Assembly: GCF_016097555.1 (NCBI RefSeq)
Contig: NW_024532779.1
Coordinates: 1-64,000, forward strand
From: Gigantopelta aegis
Lineage: Eukaryota > Mollusca > Gastropoda > Neomphalida > Peltospiridae
Direction: 5' to 3'
Length of the DNA: 64,000 nt
The notes below the pieces were generated by a model, which was not told the origin of the DNA, searched no databases, and saw only the letters and a program-made list of their open reading frames with translations. Within the stretch, counting starts at the first letter, position 1. The number at the start of each line of letters is the position of its first letter. This document shows, in pieces, positions 12,210 through 46,639 of this stretch. Position numbers and translations under genes: made by a program.

Positions 12210-13533
12210 TCAATTAAGAACACATTGTGTCATTCCTTTTCCTTTTATCAGAAGGATCTCGGAAGTGTAGAAATACACACGAAAAAACAAGACCACACCC
12301 ACCATCATTGAAAAAGCACTCAGATAATAAGGATAAGCGGAGTTAATAAATCTTTCATATTGAGTATGTTCGTATGGCCTCACAGATACTTGTGTAAAAA
12401 CTTTGAAGATGAGTATACCAAGTCGACTGTAGTCCACCTTGAACTGGAACACACGTAAACATCAGGTAACTCAAAAATTCACATAAAATGTCCCATCTTT
12501 TGTTTTGTGAGAAAGGTACGAACAAAAGGATCAATTCGAAAAAATTCTAGCTGTACGTCAGAACCCTTATAAGGGATCCACTTATCATCGACTTAGTTCT
12601 TCAATCTCAATAAAGTAGTAGACAATATCTCGAACAGTGTAAGACGAAGGTGGTTCCTCTTCTCCGTCTCTGTGATGACGTAACCTTTCCACTTCGGAGG
12701 ACACCCTTCTCTTTAAAGACCCACTCAGAAAGGGACCTGCCCATGGCTTCATTCCCACTCTGAGCATATCCTTTGGAACCAGTAAGGGATTTTTGAACTG
12801 GGGCTGCAAAATAATTCATTGCTAAAAAAGTCTATGGAACCACAGAATACAACACGTGCATTATTTCTAGCTTGAAGACCAGCAATTAACAAGGTACTTT
12901 TACCAACAGCATGAGGATATTCTGTAATCTCTCGAGAAGGGGCTATATGAATAGGATGTAGTGTATCCATTCATTATTTCTAGGACTAAGGGATTGTCTG
13001 TATCAGCTATGAGACCCAGCCCACGGTATAATATTGGATTGGTGTTACTACAACAATAAGATGTGAATTAATAATGTTGGATTTATCTACTACTAAACGA
13101 GTGTGGTCTCCCTGGTCGTTATGTCGTAATTAAGATGATCAATGACAGCTGTTTCTCGTTCATCGGGTTCAATGCCGATTTCTATTGCAAAATCCCTCAA
13201 GATATCACCAACTTGTGAGCTAGCAGCTACTAAAATATTGCCTCCCTGGTCTACAAATCCAGTTAGTGATGGTACATCAAGGTTCCTCCGAACTCTTCGA
13301 TGATGGTGCAAATATGATCAAATGATCATATAAGTATTCCCACTATTTGGAAAGAGCAAGGCTTGAATCATCAGCCATCTTGAAAACCAATTGAAAACCC
13401 TCTAGAAGTCAGATCGTCAAAAAAATATTGAATGTCTGTCTTTAATGAAAAGGTTTTCTAAAAGGGACTAAAGTTTCTTGCCACTTTTAGTGGCCACGGA
13501 CATGGAAACGACAGCCATTATGACTGCAACCAT
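12210..13533 (-). CDS. DDOST: Oligosaccharyltransferase 48 kDa subunit (OST48)
   Basis: A subunit of the ER oligosaccharyltransferase complex that N-glycosylates nascent proteins. The start at 13531-13533 opens a signal peptide, [18 protein letters not shown], followed by GKK and then [14 protein letters not shown]. Further segments in order are [28 protein letters not shown] (13140-13250), [17 protein letters not shown] with [17 protein letters not shown] (12830-12930), WVFKEKGVL (about 12690-12720), [18 protein letters not shown] (12590-12650), [11 protein letters not shown] (12410-12450), and [16 protein letters not shown] with [14 protein letters not shown] ahead of the C-terminal membrane helix. 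All match human OST48 in order. Introns are very short. Frames break at several homopolymers. It is divergent from POLR2A. Confidence 0.97.
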
Positions 13534-13923
13534 TTGAACAGCGCCATTTTTCTTATTGTTGGACAACTTGTACATGAGGGTGGTAGTAGGTGTAACTGAA
13601 CATGCGCACAATAACCAAACTCCTCGTGACATACCATATTGGGTTATAAAAGGAAATGATGTATGGTTAATCAGCAAATGGGTATTATAAGGCGAGCAGT
13701 TACGGCAACAAAAAGCAGAAGGCCTTGTGGGCTAAAAGAGGTGGTGAGAAATACCGAAGAGAAGTAATCTGCTGCCTGTCTCAGTCCACATTGTCACCAG
13801 AAGCGCGAAATATAGTTTAATATTGATGAATTAGCAAACTACAGAAAAGATTCGAATAGTGGTGTATTGAAAAGAAAGGTAGGTGAGGACTTAATTCTCA
13901 GTCTTCGATTTGAAGAAGACAAG
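13534..13923. promoter_or_regulatory. Divergent promoter region between DDOST and POLR2A
   Basis: About 390 bp between the start codons of two head-to-head housekeeping genes. It is less AT-rich than the surrounding introns. No TATA box is evident. Both promoters probably lie here. Confidence 0.6.
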
Positions 13924-21926
<8,003 letters not shown>

Positions 21927-22350
21927 CTTTTTTGTTCCATATAATAATGTCTTTTAAGTCATTTTGTTTGTTTTTTTGTATTGGTTTATTGTTCTCTCTA
22001 ATCACTCGAGTCATTTATTTGCGTACATGCAAAGAATTGTGTTTATTATTATAGATATTATATTTTTATTGTAAACAGTTGTTTTATAAAGCAATATTTG
22101 TTTTTGAAACTTGTAAACAGTTGTTTTATGTAAAACAAATATTTGTTTATAGCTCCGTCAACAATAAAAATAGAGAGACCTCTATCATGCAAATAAATTA
22201 ATATTATAACTATCAATGGTTATTTTTTATATTATAATAATAAAAAGTAAAATAACTAAAAGATAGTATATTCAATATTTTAGTGTGAGAGTACCTTATG
22301 ATAACTATAATATTGGTCCCCGTTAGTAATGTTTGTGTTTGATACTATAC
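21927..22350. other. Convergent 3' flanks of POLR2A and IFT80
   Basis: AT-rich DNA between the POLR2A stop and the IFT80 stop. It includes an imperfect direct repeat around GTAAACAGTTGTTTTAT (about 22072 and 22111) and an AATAAA near 22163 that could end the POLR2A transcript. No gene seen. Confidence 0.6.
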
Positions 22351-23083
22351 TCACTGTATTTTATCACGTTCTGCTGATACTTTAGTTTGATTTTGCTCCC
22401 AATCAATAGTAATCCTGATGAGACGACAAAATATATTTACTTCGTCTTTGTTTACAATAACCTTTTCGTTGTATTGTTGGAATTTTTTAATTATTTCTTC
22501 ACATCCTAATTCCCCTCTAAGGTATTTCTGGCGGATATGACCAAGACAGTATCGACATGAGTCTTATACTGGATGGCTAATTCAAGAGCTCTAAGTGTAG
22601 AGTACAAAGAATTAAGTAAATAGCACGAGTGGAGATCAGAAGATACCTTTCCCATTGAATAACTGGATATTTATTTCAATAGCTCTGCAAAACCAATCCA
22701 GACTGTGATGTATATGGTCTCTGCGATATGAGGTTGGGCCGATGACAAAACCAATGCCAGCTCAGCATTTACGAACTTCAGTATTGTGTAGACTTTGAAT
22801 ATCAATCAAATAACGAACTTTGTCCATCTATAAAGAAAATAAAACTTGTTCACTCAAAAGTGGTAGTAAGTGTGGTATCAAAGTGTAGTAGATATTATAA
22901 TCCCACTTATCATTGGGATTATAATATATCAGTAGTACTACGATAGTTATGGAATACTACCATTTATAATATGTGTAGTAAACAAAAAAAAAAAATCCTA
23001 TTTTAAGTATTATAATCTTGAACGAAAAAAAAAAAAAAAAAAAAAAAAAAACAAAAAAAAAAAAACAAAAAACAAATTAAAAG

Positions 23084-23152
<69 letters not shown>

Positions 23153-23180
23153 GTGTAAATTTATTAAAAAAAAAAAAGGG

Positions 23181-23276
<96 letters not shown>

Positions 23277-26200
23277 TTTAGAATAAAATAAAAAAAAAAC
23301 TTTGGTAACTAAGCTTCCTCATCAATTGCCTGAGTATGGCAGCTTTTATAGCTGTTGATATGCTCTGATCTCTTGTAAGCCTACCTGCTAAACAAGCCAC
23401 AATGCGCGATTCTATGAGGTATACACATCACATCCATGGACCATAATGTCCATTCCATCTATCTATTCAGTCCAATCAGATTTAAAAACCAATCTTTTGC
23501 AAGGTACCTTTGGCAACTCGGCACAACTTACAGTGTTAGCCCATTGATGTGCAAGGAACTTTGAATGAAGGCCATCAGGAAAGGGAGATAAACTCTAGAA
23601 ATTCCTCAATATGACAATACATACCATGACTGAGGTGCTATGTGTACCGTAGCCATAATTATAGCACAATTCAATGACGAAGGGTCACCTGACTTCCCAA
23701 AAATGTCAATTGGGATTCTTTGAATACCCACTGATAGATAATTTTAATTAAACCACACCCCTTTTAATAACACTATCCTAACCTTTTTTACTTGCCCCAG
23801 TGGTTAATGGTTAAAAGGTATTGATCTGTGAAATACAATGGTGGATGAACCCAAACTATGAGGGAACGGTAACCTGCTTCTACTTAGATATTGTATTGAT
23901 CCATTCCATGTGAATGATGTCACCGATAGAACCTAAATGAATATTATAATTAATGAAAAGCTAACTGATAAATAATTAGTATTTGAGTTAATAGATAATT
24001 ATTTATTTTAGGGTGTGGTATTTATAGTTATTAACCTATTGCAGTAGGTGTGGGTCCTGCTGTTTCTATCTCTTGCTTTGTACCCACTACAGGTCATGGT
24101 TCTTACTTCTAGGAAATGCCAAGGTCTTTGAGCTCCCAGATCGACTCAAATGTAATTGATCCACTTACAAGTTTATGAATGTAGGACTAACTAAGTTCAC
24201 GCGGACTAGGAGTGAAAGGGAAGGTACCCCACTCAGAAGCATCAAAGAAATAGATGCCTACAAAACTGAAAACAATTAACATTTATTCTATACCACATGT
24301 CTGTGCTATTACTAATAGGAATGTTAAATATATATATAAACAACCACAATAATATAATATAATAAAATATAATATAATATAATTAATAAAATCTAAATAA
24401 TATAATATATATACTATATCCTAATACAAACATATACTAATAAATGTACACAAACTGGTAGTATACTACAGTAGCTAGCTAGTCATAAATCATAAAAGTT
24501 GAGTACATATATATGTGTATTTCCTTGGCAGACATTGAATATGATAGATCTTCCTTTACACTTGTTCTATTTACTATAAAAGTTTGTATGATGTATAACT
24601 ACTGTACGTTTAGGATCTCTCTTGTCTCTAATGGCAATTGTATCGTTGGAAATAGCTACAGCTCTGGTGTGATTAAGAGTGTCTGTGTGAGTGCTGGGTG
24701 CTTGATTGTGCATACTGTACGACCCTGATGTCATATGATGTGAATATTACATCATTATTTTAGTACCTTCATATGATATGATTTGACTCCAATAAAACTT
24801 TCCACAAGCATGAAAAACATAGACATGTATGTGTGTAATAAATGATATATGTACTATAATAACCTTTTCTGCTGTTTAATAAGACTGGACTGCTCCACTT
24901 TTGAGATCAAAAAATAACTGGTGTAGTCAATTACGTTCCCGAAAAGTGATGAGTGGAATAAGAGGGTGGTTGTTGGACTTCCATAAATGGTTATAATAAG
25001 AGTTTATTTACATAGAGGGGGTGCAGATAAGGGTCATGTGGTCTGGCAGTCCACCCACTCTTGTTAGTAATACCAAACTTATAACATATTACAATAACGT
25101 TATTATGAATATTTATATTATAAACACAGGTGTAGTGGTATGTGCTCAAATATTATATTCATTAGTTGATAGCAGATGATTGAATGGACTCTTCATGAAT
25201 ATAGAACTAGTTTCCTGTTAACTGATGATTGTAAATATTGTTTCTCTAATTCCTATTTACCTATAGATAAAACATTGTGTAGATGTTGTCCAATAAAGGT
25301 GATCCCATCTAATGATATCTTGATAAATTCTCTCATTTAAGACTATAGAGTAATAGATCAACATGAAGTGAAGTCACATAATACCATCCATCCAATTTAT
25401 CTCTTTATCAATCCATTCCCTCCATTGTAAGCCATCTATCAATTCATCAATCCATCCATTCACTCAAAAGGGTGTATCAACTACCTAAGTACTCTTTGGA
25501 ATCATTTAATAGCATTCCTGACAGTAATACTATTATCATCAGTCACTATAGCCTCAAATGTTTCCATTCTATTCTTCTACTCAGGTGGATAAACACTATA
25601 TATATGGCATTTCAACTAGTCACATGATTACATTTATTGTGCTTAATATGGTATGTATTTATGTGTGGTATCTGGTACCTTCCTAATACTGGTCCGCTGA
25701 CATGTGACCACTTCCACTTTTGCCCCACCCATTGAATTCCATCATTTGACCAGGCAAGTTTGAAAATAGTACGCATTGAGGTTTGTCAAGGCTATGTGAC
25801 CACTGGAGGGAGAGGGAGAGAGAGAGGATAAGAGTCTTCTATCTATTTGCTTTACCCCAGCTTTTTGTCACATAGTCTAAGAGTATTAATCCCCCTACAG
25901 CAAACAGTTCACCTAAAAGATGACCATTACGATCTATTAGTTGTCATTCAAATCACTTACCATCTGGTTGCCCAGCTACTGAAGTAACAGGAGAGTCATG
26001 TGGTAAAGATGTATAGAGTGCTCTACCCATAACAATCCATACCTTAACAAAATATTATATTAAAATTGTATTGTGTATAACAGTTGTTAACAATCCCCTA
26101 CCTTAACAAAATAATTATTATATTAAAATTGTATTGTTATAACAGTTGTTAATATACATAACAAAAAGTCTACATGGTCTATAACCATACTTATATTTCC

Positions 26201-27260
26201 TTCTTTCGCCCCCAGATATAATTAGCCCTCCTGTTATATTCCAATCTACAGCAAGTATGATCCCATCGTGTGCCTTCCATTGACTGGTTTTGTGGAGGGT
26301 TGAAGTGGTTTAATGACGAGGGATTTAACCACTTGCGTACAAGACTTGGTTACTGTCTGGAGACCACGAGGCTCCATACACTGGAATAGCTAATGATGGA
26401 CATATAAATAAAATGAAGACAATATATATTTATAACTACGCATAATTTTTGTAATGGCCAGTACAGACAATTATTAACTATATTAAATGAATGTATTTAA
26501 TCTTTACATTTTGAGCTAACACACTTCTCAACATACCAGTTCTGGACAGATTTTACAGCACCATCTTCACCATCTAATAAAAAACAGTTATGTTAGTAAA
26601 TTCTGACACAATTGATACGAGGACTGTACATGTTAAAATAGCTGTGCCATTCCTGAATCCATTAAATTCCATAACACAGCACCTTTATGACCCTCTACTG
26701 TCTTCTCAAACCCGTCCAGACTTAGGACCCCACAAGAACCGACCTATAAATTAAATAGATACTTAGAGGATTACAAAATGGATAGTCAAAACAGACAGTG
26801 ATATACATGACAAATGAATGTATGGGATAAAGTTCAATGGACATTAGCAATACATTCAGTACAGAAGCAAGGGCAAATAGCTCTTGACTGTGTGACTTGT
26901 TTCTTTCCTGTATAGCTGGAAACAGTGGATATCTGTACAATATATGTCTTAGGCAATTTGGCAACCTAAATTATAATACTTATAATATTCATAGAGTACA
27001 AATATGGACCTCTGTGGGGGTTTCGTTGGTTTTTAGGTTCCATTTCATAATCATGTGATCATCTCTGTAGTAGAGAAAGAATGCGGTGCATGAGTTTATT
27101 GGAAGTACTTACCAAATGGAGTAGAGTTCACAGGGACTGGCCCAACCCTACACAGCTTGTTCCATCGAATGTATTCCTAAAGTTAGGGATTATAACAAGG
27201 AGACAACCCATTCAGTTATTTATTTTAATAAAAAAAAGGATATGTTTAAAGTCTTTGGAA
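22351..27260 (-). CDS. IFT80: Intraflagellar transport protein 80 (WD-repeat IFT-B subunit)
   Basis: A peripheral IFT-B subunit needed to build cilia. Read on the - strand, the order fits human IFT80: [14 protein letters not shown] (about 27105-27150), [14 protein letters not shown] (about 27000-27045), the segment around [14 protein letters not shown] (about 26890-26935), [11 protein letters not shown] (about 26665-26700), [20 protein letters not shown] with GGLIISGGE (26210-26270), [17 protein letters not shown] (about 23815-23870), [12 protein letters not shown] (about 23685-23725), and the C-terminal [15 protein letters not shown] (about 22530-22590) and [11 protein letters not shown]. 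The stop is at 22351-22353. The start is uncertain, near 27260. It is divergent from muscleblind. One intron holds a long poly-A tract. Several middle WD repeats could not be read through the errors. Confidence 0.93.
23019..23275. repeat. Long poly-A tracts in an IFT80 intron
   Basis: About 250 bp of A, interrupted by short islands such as TATGTGTAAATTTATT and GGG. The tract lies between IFT80 coding segments and so is intronic. Its length is suspect, because homopolymers are where this sequence is least reliable. Confidence 0.9.
25384..25468. repeat. Degenerate CCAT/CAAT microsatellite
   Basis: Repeated ATCCATC, ATCAATC and TCCATTC words in a non-coding part of IFT80, like the (CCAT)n in SHIP. 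Confidence 0.65.
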
Positions 27261-27532
27261 ATGGTTAATTTCAATCTATCTTTTCTCCAAATCCGCCAAT
27301 AACAAGAAAACCTCAAGATTGGTTTTGTAAATTGTATATTATATTTGTTGCTATGGATACACGTATTTTACGATGAATAATTCATTTACGGTATATCTCG
27401 TGTTTATTATAATCTCAAGTTTTGAATTTTACAACACAGCAATGAAGTGGAGAAGGCAGTGGAGAAAGTTAGAGCATATCAAACTGGAGTAATATTGCTG
27501 ACCACCATAACTAGTAGCTGGCAGTAAGAACT
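27261..27532. promoter_or_regulatory. Divergent promoter region between IFT80 and muscleblind
   Basis: Short AT-rich gap between the apparent IFT80 start on the - strand and the muscleblind ATG at 27533-27535. No specific element was recognised. Confidence 0.45.
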
Positions 27533-30080
27533 ATGGACTCAGAGCAAGTGACTGACTCTGCCATCAGTGCTGGTGATGTTTACTACTAGTACTACTTACT
27601 ACTGTAGTAATAGTGATGAAGAAATGCAACACATCACAACAATCGTAAATCCATCGACAATTCCTGCTGATGAAACTTCAGAGTCAGCAGATACACCAGT
27701 TAATAGTATCGACAGTGGTAAGCTAGTATTGTCCTCGACTTCATCCACGAAACATACGAGGGACTCGTCCTTGGCTCGAGCTGGAAGTCTGCAGAGAGTT
27801 GTGCGAGGAGACTGCAGCAGGACTGCAGAGGAATGTGCTATGCTCATCCTACAGGCCTCAGTGATTGGTCAAAGATGGTAAAAAGTCATTGTTGTGTTTG
27901 ACTACCTCAAGGTAAGGCTAATATATATTGATTTATAGTGAATCAATGCATGTTATCAATACATGTGTAATAAAATAAATACCAGCAATGCATAAACTTA
28001 GACACTGCTTACAGTTTTATCACTTATCTGTTATGTTATTTTTATTCATAATGCATGTATATGGCTGTGATTGTTAAGAGTATAAAACAATCTTTTTGTC
28101 AGTCATGTGGAGTTTTGGGTTAAATTGAAGGTCCAGAGTGATCATTGCATCACTATTGTAGCATTGTAGTATAGTTCCATATTTTTATCAGTGTTATTGA
28201 CATAATCTATAGTAACATAACTGCATTTTTTTTTAGGATCGATGCTCTCGAGAGCATTGCCAATATCTCCATCCTCCTAACATCATTAAGGATCGACTTG
28301 TCATGGCAGGCAAGCAATATGGCCAGCAAGGCTGTTGCATCGAAAACCAATGTTGGTATCACCTCTAGTGCCCTACACTCTCAGCCAGTACAGATACCAT
28401 CTATTCTGTATAAATCCTTTTATATTCTCATCTAACCTTGTCTCTTCATTTATTTAGCTACCTGTATCAGGGACTTACTCAGTCTCTCTTCCTATGTGAC
28501 AACTTCGACCTCCACAGTCGGACACATGGCTCATCCGAACACACCCACCTTTACTTTCCCACCTAAACCAAACTTTTCTTACATATCTTCTCAAGTAGAG
28601 GGTATGTAGAGAGTTTGACGAGTCACGATGTACTCCATGAGAGACCTGCTACTACGCTCATCCTGGTAAGAGGGTGATATAACTAGATAAGGCTTCAGGG
28701 CTACTTGTGATGCCAAATACTAGTATATGTTGTAATGTTAGTCATCAATGTGTGAGTGTCGGTGTGAGTGTATAGGCATTGCCCTATGATAATTATAAAT
28801 AAATATCAATAATAATTCATGAACAAAACTATGATTACATAATATTATGTGTGTGTATGTGTATTACACTTTGATCTGGGAAGGGATAGTCCTGTGTGGG
28901 ATAATGTAATTCTATAATAAACTTTAATAGTATTAAGTTTTATTAATCTTCTGGACTCTTTTCTAAGTTTTCTCCTTAATTTTAAAACTAACTAACATGT
29001 CCCATGGCCTGAACATAATTATCATTTCATTAATGTTGTACATAATTTTCTTATACATACCAATTATATTTTATAAGTTAGCTTATGTATGTTCTATATA
29101 ATGAACTATTTTAGCACGAAGATGGTTATTACAAACAATATATGGATATAGTATATAGGTTATTATATCTAACATATTGAAATGCCACAAAAGGGTAGTT
29201 CTTTACTTATAAGGCATTGTAGACCCATTGATTAAGTCACTCATGACTACCATTGCTACTATGGTCTACCAAGATAATCACAGCCTACTAAAAATTTGGA
29301 GGAGTGGTATATTCATTGATATAAAAACATGTATTTGCCCTTTGTCACGTATGAATATCTTTAATAGGCTACTCAGCAAATTTTTTTAAATTGTTTCATG
29401 TGCTATGCATGTGTCATAGTAATTGATAGTAATTGTTACTTGAGTAAGAGGGCTATGGAATTGAGTCTCATGACCACCACCCAACCACTCCACCCATAAC
29501 TGTTAACTTAGAGTATATCATGGCCTATGAATTTGATTGATAGAAAGTAAAAATGAAGAAAAGAAGAGACCCCTTTTAACAATAAAACTAGACTTGCTTG
29601 TTATCAGTTTTGTTAAGAAGAATGATTCTTATATGTCTATGGAAGCACTTATACTGTCTTAGTGATACTCATTACATTCAATACCATATATGATTGCTGT
29701 CATTTTTATACCATGATACCCAATTATAATTTATCATAAAGACATAATTAAAGTGGTCATTATTTTATTTGTTTGAGTTTTAAGATCATTAGTCTTATTA
29801 TCTTTCAGAACCTTACGTCAGAAGAAACAATAACATACAGTTAGTGTTTGTTGGAATTTCATGAAAGGGTTCTGTCGACATCAACAATGTTGGTTTTATC
29901 ATCCTCCTCCTCACATTATGGCAGCCATGTCATACTAGTGGTGGGTCCTTAGTCCCTCAGCCTTTTCTTGAATCCTATGTTGATACCTTCCTTCACTTCT
30001 AAACCTTCATATTCCACTCAAGTTGGAACTAGGAGGACCATTCCATATTGTAAGTGGGAGTAAATCATTTTAATTTTATT
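27533..30080 (+). CDS. MBNL ortholog: Muscleblind-like splicing regulator with four C3H zinc fingers
   Basis: Muscleblind proteins bind YGCY RNA motifs and control alternative splicing. The N-terminus (27533-27780) is Ser/Thr-rich. Finger 1 reads CSRTAEECxYAHP (about 27810-27860), followed by SDWSKDGKKVIVVFDYLKG, which mirrors NGRVIACFDSLKG of human MBNL. Finger 2 continues in the next exon: RCSREHCQYLHPPNIIKDR (about 28240-28296). Finger 3 is CREF...C...CYYAHP (about 28610-28675). Finger 4 is NFMKGFCRHQQCWFYHPPP (about 29855-29915). The tandem pairs and spacing are those of the family. The tail after 29940 is poorly resolved. Possible later exons near 30232-30360 are not certain. The protein is encoded with small frame breaks. 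Confidence 0.9.
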
Positions 30081-30839
30081 CATTGGTGTTCCCAGTAATT
30101 GTAATTCATAAACTGGTATATAATAATATTTATAGGTATGTGTTATTATAGTCTATTTATGAATGACTATTAAGTGTATTTAATTATTAAGTACAAAATT
30201 TAAATTTTAAATTGTTTACTTATAGTTACTTATGACATACCTCCTTATGCTGAACCAGTTTGACTCTCGCACATCATCTTGTCCCATAACAACCATACCT
30301 GTCCCCATTTCTCCACCATGGGTTCGCGTGTGTCTACTCTCCCCAGGCCATTGTCAATTAAAAATCTCCTCTAGTTATTGTAAAATATATGATGATAACT
30401 TTAATTTTCTGAATGATATTTTTCTTTTTGTTTAATTGTCTATGTGAATGCATGTTGAGGTATATAGTTCCTCAAATCTATGTGGATTTTTGAATTTTCA
30501 AGGTATTTTAGATTGTCACCTGATGTTCATGTTTTAGGTCAACAGGTGTCTTTTATTCTCTCTCATTGCATAGCATGTGATGTTCATGTGACCTTATCAT
30601 GTAACATATGTAATATGAGGCATATGGTTCCTCTATTAATATTTATTGTATTATTTTTTTAAAATTTGGTCATTTGTTTTTTGGGGGGGGTGATTTACAT
30701 TATTGGTTATATGTATATACTTATTAAAATTTATTAGTAAATGGAAATCAATAGTAAGTGATATTCTGCCTATAATTCCGATGATATATAATAGTTGCTC
30801 AGTCTTTAATCTGTTGAGTAAGAAAGTGGATGAAAAATT
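30081..30839. other. 3' flank of muscleblind, AT-rich
   Basis: AT-rich DNA with a few short open frames. A segment at 30232-30360 reads as Pro/Ser-rich residues and could be a further muscleblind exon, but nothing proves it. The rest shows no gene. Confidence 0.4.
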
Positions 30840-31535
30840 CCATCGATTCTGCTTCCTTGTCTCCCTTGAATTGGTGATGGTCTGTAATCTTCTTCGGCGA
30901 GACAATCTCTTTTTTGCAGCTGCAACTTACTTTCATGAAGAAGACTGTTTCCATGTTAATTCCTGAGCTAGAGACTTTTATTTCCAGACTTGGTTGACCT
31001 TGATGGATAATGTAGAGTTTTTCCCAAAGAAGATTTTGAATTACAAATTTCTTGGAAATGCTGGTTAACTTGTGAGAGGTGCATTATCGATTGGAGGTCT
31101 AGATACAGTGCTTGCTACGTGATCATTAGAGACTCGGGAGACAATGCTCAAGTGATCATTACAGCCTTGCAAAATGCGTTTTAATCTGCTTGAGTACATG
31201 AGCACCAAATATTACTCAATTTCTGATTGTAATGATTTATATATTTGAAATCCTCATATGACATGATATTTTTCTGTTGGTGTCGAAGGAGGGACCTTGA
31301 GAGTTTCTTAAAGTGATTTTCCACTTGTCTCCAGACCACTCCCCTTTCTGTGACTAAAATTTGGCAGAAATCTTTCGAGGGAGATGGTACTTGAGCAGTA
31401 GCTTCAAATAGTTTTTGAGCACGTGTGACTGTCTTTTTCCATAATAAAAACATCTGTAATTGGCTGGGAGTCAATTGGTAGAGTCATGATGCCCAGGGAG
31501 CTAGCCCATTTTGCTGAGCTGCAGGCATCAGCTGG
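30840..31535 (-). CDS. Unrecognised protein, - strand
   Basis: The longest open segment (31181-31474) begins TPSQLQMFLLWKKTVTRAQK and is rich in basic and amphipathic residues, with KDFCQILVTERGVVWRQVEN further on. In front of it a possible N-terminus reads MPAAQQNGLAPWAS (about 31490-31535). Downstream on the same strand, codons continue with SIVSRVSNDHVASTVSRPP (about 31090-31150), and a charged tail lies near 30840-30930. I do not recognise the family. The position, head-to-head with TRIP12, fits the alternating gene layout of the window. Frame breaks prevent a clean reading. Confidence 0.5.
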
Positions 31536-32384
31536 GGGGCGAAGTAGACGATTTCCAAGAATCCAAACCCAACCCATTTCTAATTTGGTAATAGTAAATT
31601 TGAAAGAGTTTTACGCATTGCTCGCGGAAATTAAAAAGGAGGGCGTGTAAAACCAACTGTGGGCGTGACACAGGGCGGTGTTTGCTAGGTTACAGTGTTC
31701 GTCAGTTATATTGTAACCACAACAACAGAAAATAGTCACACGAAAGTTAAGCACTATATCCTAGTGTGAAAGACGCAAATTAGGCACTATAGTTAGCTAA
31801 GTTGTGTAATCTTCGTGTTCAAAGCTGTGAGCGGATGGCTAAATGACAAGGCCTGTTTTGATTGGGAACTGAAGAGGGGTCCCCCAGCTAACGAAGTATG
31901 ATATTCTAAGAATTCTTCTTTCATATTTATTTGTTGTTTGATTGACTTTATTGAATGGGGGTGGAATTTTACTCGAGAGAGGAGATAGAGAGAGAACTAG
32001 AGTCATCAAATTGTTATGATATATATATACATAAGGTATATTGTATTGAAAAAGCATCTTGTGGGTCAGTTTTGTTGTTTCTACTGGCTGCCAAATTAAG
32101 TAAACTATGAGTATACTGACAATTATCCTAAGGTATACTGACGAAACTGAAATATACTATAACTTGTTAGAGTATAATAATTATATTCCAAACCACTTCT
32201 TGTTTTTGTTTCTTCTCTCCTTATGTGCTCACTCTTCTAAGTTCAATTGTGACCTTTGAATGGCTTTGATATATGATATACTGTTATAGTACTACCTAGA
32301 TATTGTAGGATAAAAGATTTAAGTTCAATTAGTTCATAGGTTTTATTCTAACAGTTCTAAATTTTTCTTATTAACAGAGATAGT
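31536..32384. promoter_or_regulatory. Divergent region upstream of TRIP12
   Basis: Holds a short GC-richer part (about 31640-31700) and then AT-rich DNA. It probably contains the TRIP12 promoter, 5' UTR and first intron. No coding exon was identified with confidence; an ATG at 31834 opens only a short frame. Confidence 0.45.
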
Positions 32385-45126
<12,742 letters not shown>

Positions 45127-46639
45127 TTGGAGCAGTTTCATAGATCATCCTACATGTAAAATTATAACAGTGCTTTGTTGAGAGTGTAATTGCACTATTA
45201 AATTTATACTTAATGATTATGTTAATTGTTCTTTTTAATAATAAAAAATGTCTTTTTTCTCGAGCTACTCATTGACTCTAAGAATCACTATAAATTTAAT
45301 TATTATTGACATTTGTGTTTTTTGAGTCAGAGTTACTGTGTTTTAATATCACATTATATAATCTCCAGTAATTTTATTCTTAGTAGAATTGTACCAAAAA
45401 CAGTTTATCATAAATGATTACAATTGTGTGGTGTTTAAATTGTTTTGTAACTAATGCAACCATAATTTGTGTTTCAGAAAATAAAATTAATTCTAAAATA
45501 AATTGTTAGGCTCTTTCTCGACCTGTTGAAGTCGGAAAACCATTTCATAAGGTTGTTGGTTGAAATTACAGGCACTTTTATCATTAGTGTTTTCAATACA
45601 TAACAAACAATAAACATAATATTTTGTTGTTGTCCATACTAAGATCCATATACATACAAGATAATTCTAGTATACAACAATAAACTATAACTCTTTTTGT
45701 GTCATACTTAAGATCATATACATACAAGTTATTCTAGTTACCAGCCTGCTCTAGATGCCATTGATAAACATAGTGACTACGTTCATAACAATGACAGCTG
45801 TATACCATCTAGAAGCCATTTGTACATGGTCATTGTATGTTACAGTCAACTTATAGTGATGCTACCCATATAAATAAAACATTGATATCATTGCATATTC
45901 AAGCAAATCTACACTATTCAGATCTGTATATTATTATGAGTTTATCTACACTCATAACTGTATTATTATAACAATGCATTTTTCTACAGGTCATAGCTGT
46001 CTGTTCTACAGTCATAGCTGTATTACTAAGTTATTCTACACTAGTATAATACCTATATTCATTACGCATATTACACTATTTCTGATTGCACTAACTAATA
46101 TGTATTCTGTAATATCAATGGATTATATTTTTACTTGATCAAACTGTTATATTATACCATGCTATGTGATGGAAATCACATCTATTTCTGGAGGACCTTA
46201 TGAGGATATAATGCTCCAGTATTAACACTTGAAGCAAGAACCCATAACCTAACAAATGATTATATTCACCATGCAACCCAGAACACGGAAAGCAGCAATG
46301 TTGAAGCAGAGTGTTACCATTGATATAGTCAATACAACCCATTTTGTAAATAGACAATGAGGACTTAATGAAGTAATGCTTAACAACTTTTACTTAACAT
46401 CATCATAGACGGGCTAATAACGGCAGCTTTTACTATTGTGCTTCTAATTGAGCTACAGTACGTGCTCCTATGAGACTACAGGAGTGATACAGTTGGTTGT
46501 ATGAAAAGCCAAGCTATTGCTTGTTTGAGCGACACTAGCATTAATGGAATTAAAACATAAATGAACATGTGTTGTGAAATTATACTGAACTGTGGCTAGT
46601 AGCATCTCCATCCTCATAGTTTTTGTTAATAACTCCCAG
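45127..46639. other. Intergenic DNA between TRIP12 and the aldo/keto reductase
   Basis: AT-rich, convergent 3' flanks. Two local imperfect duplications are visible: one around ATATACATACAAG (about 45650 and 45718) and one around TCATAGCTGT (about 45990 and 46011). No gene seen. Confidence 0.6.
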
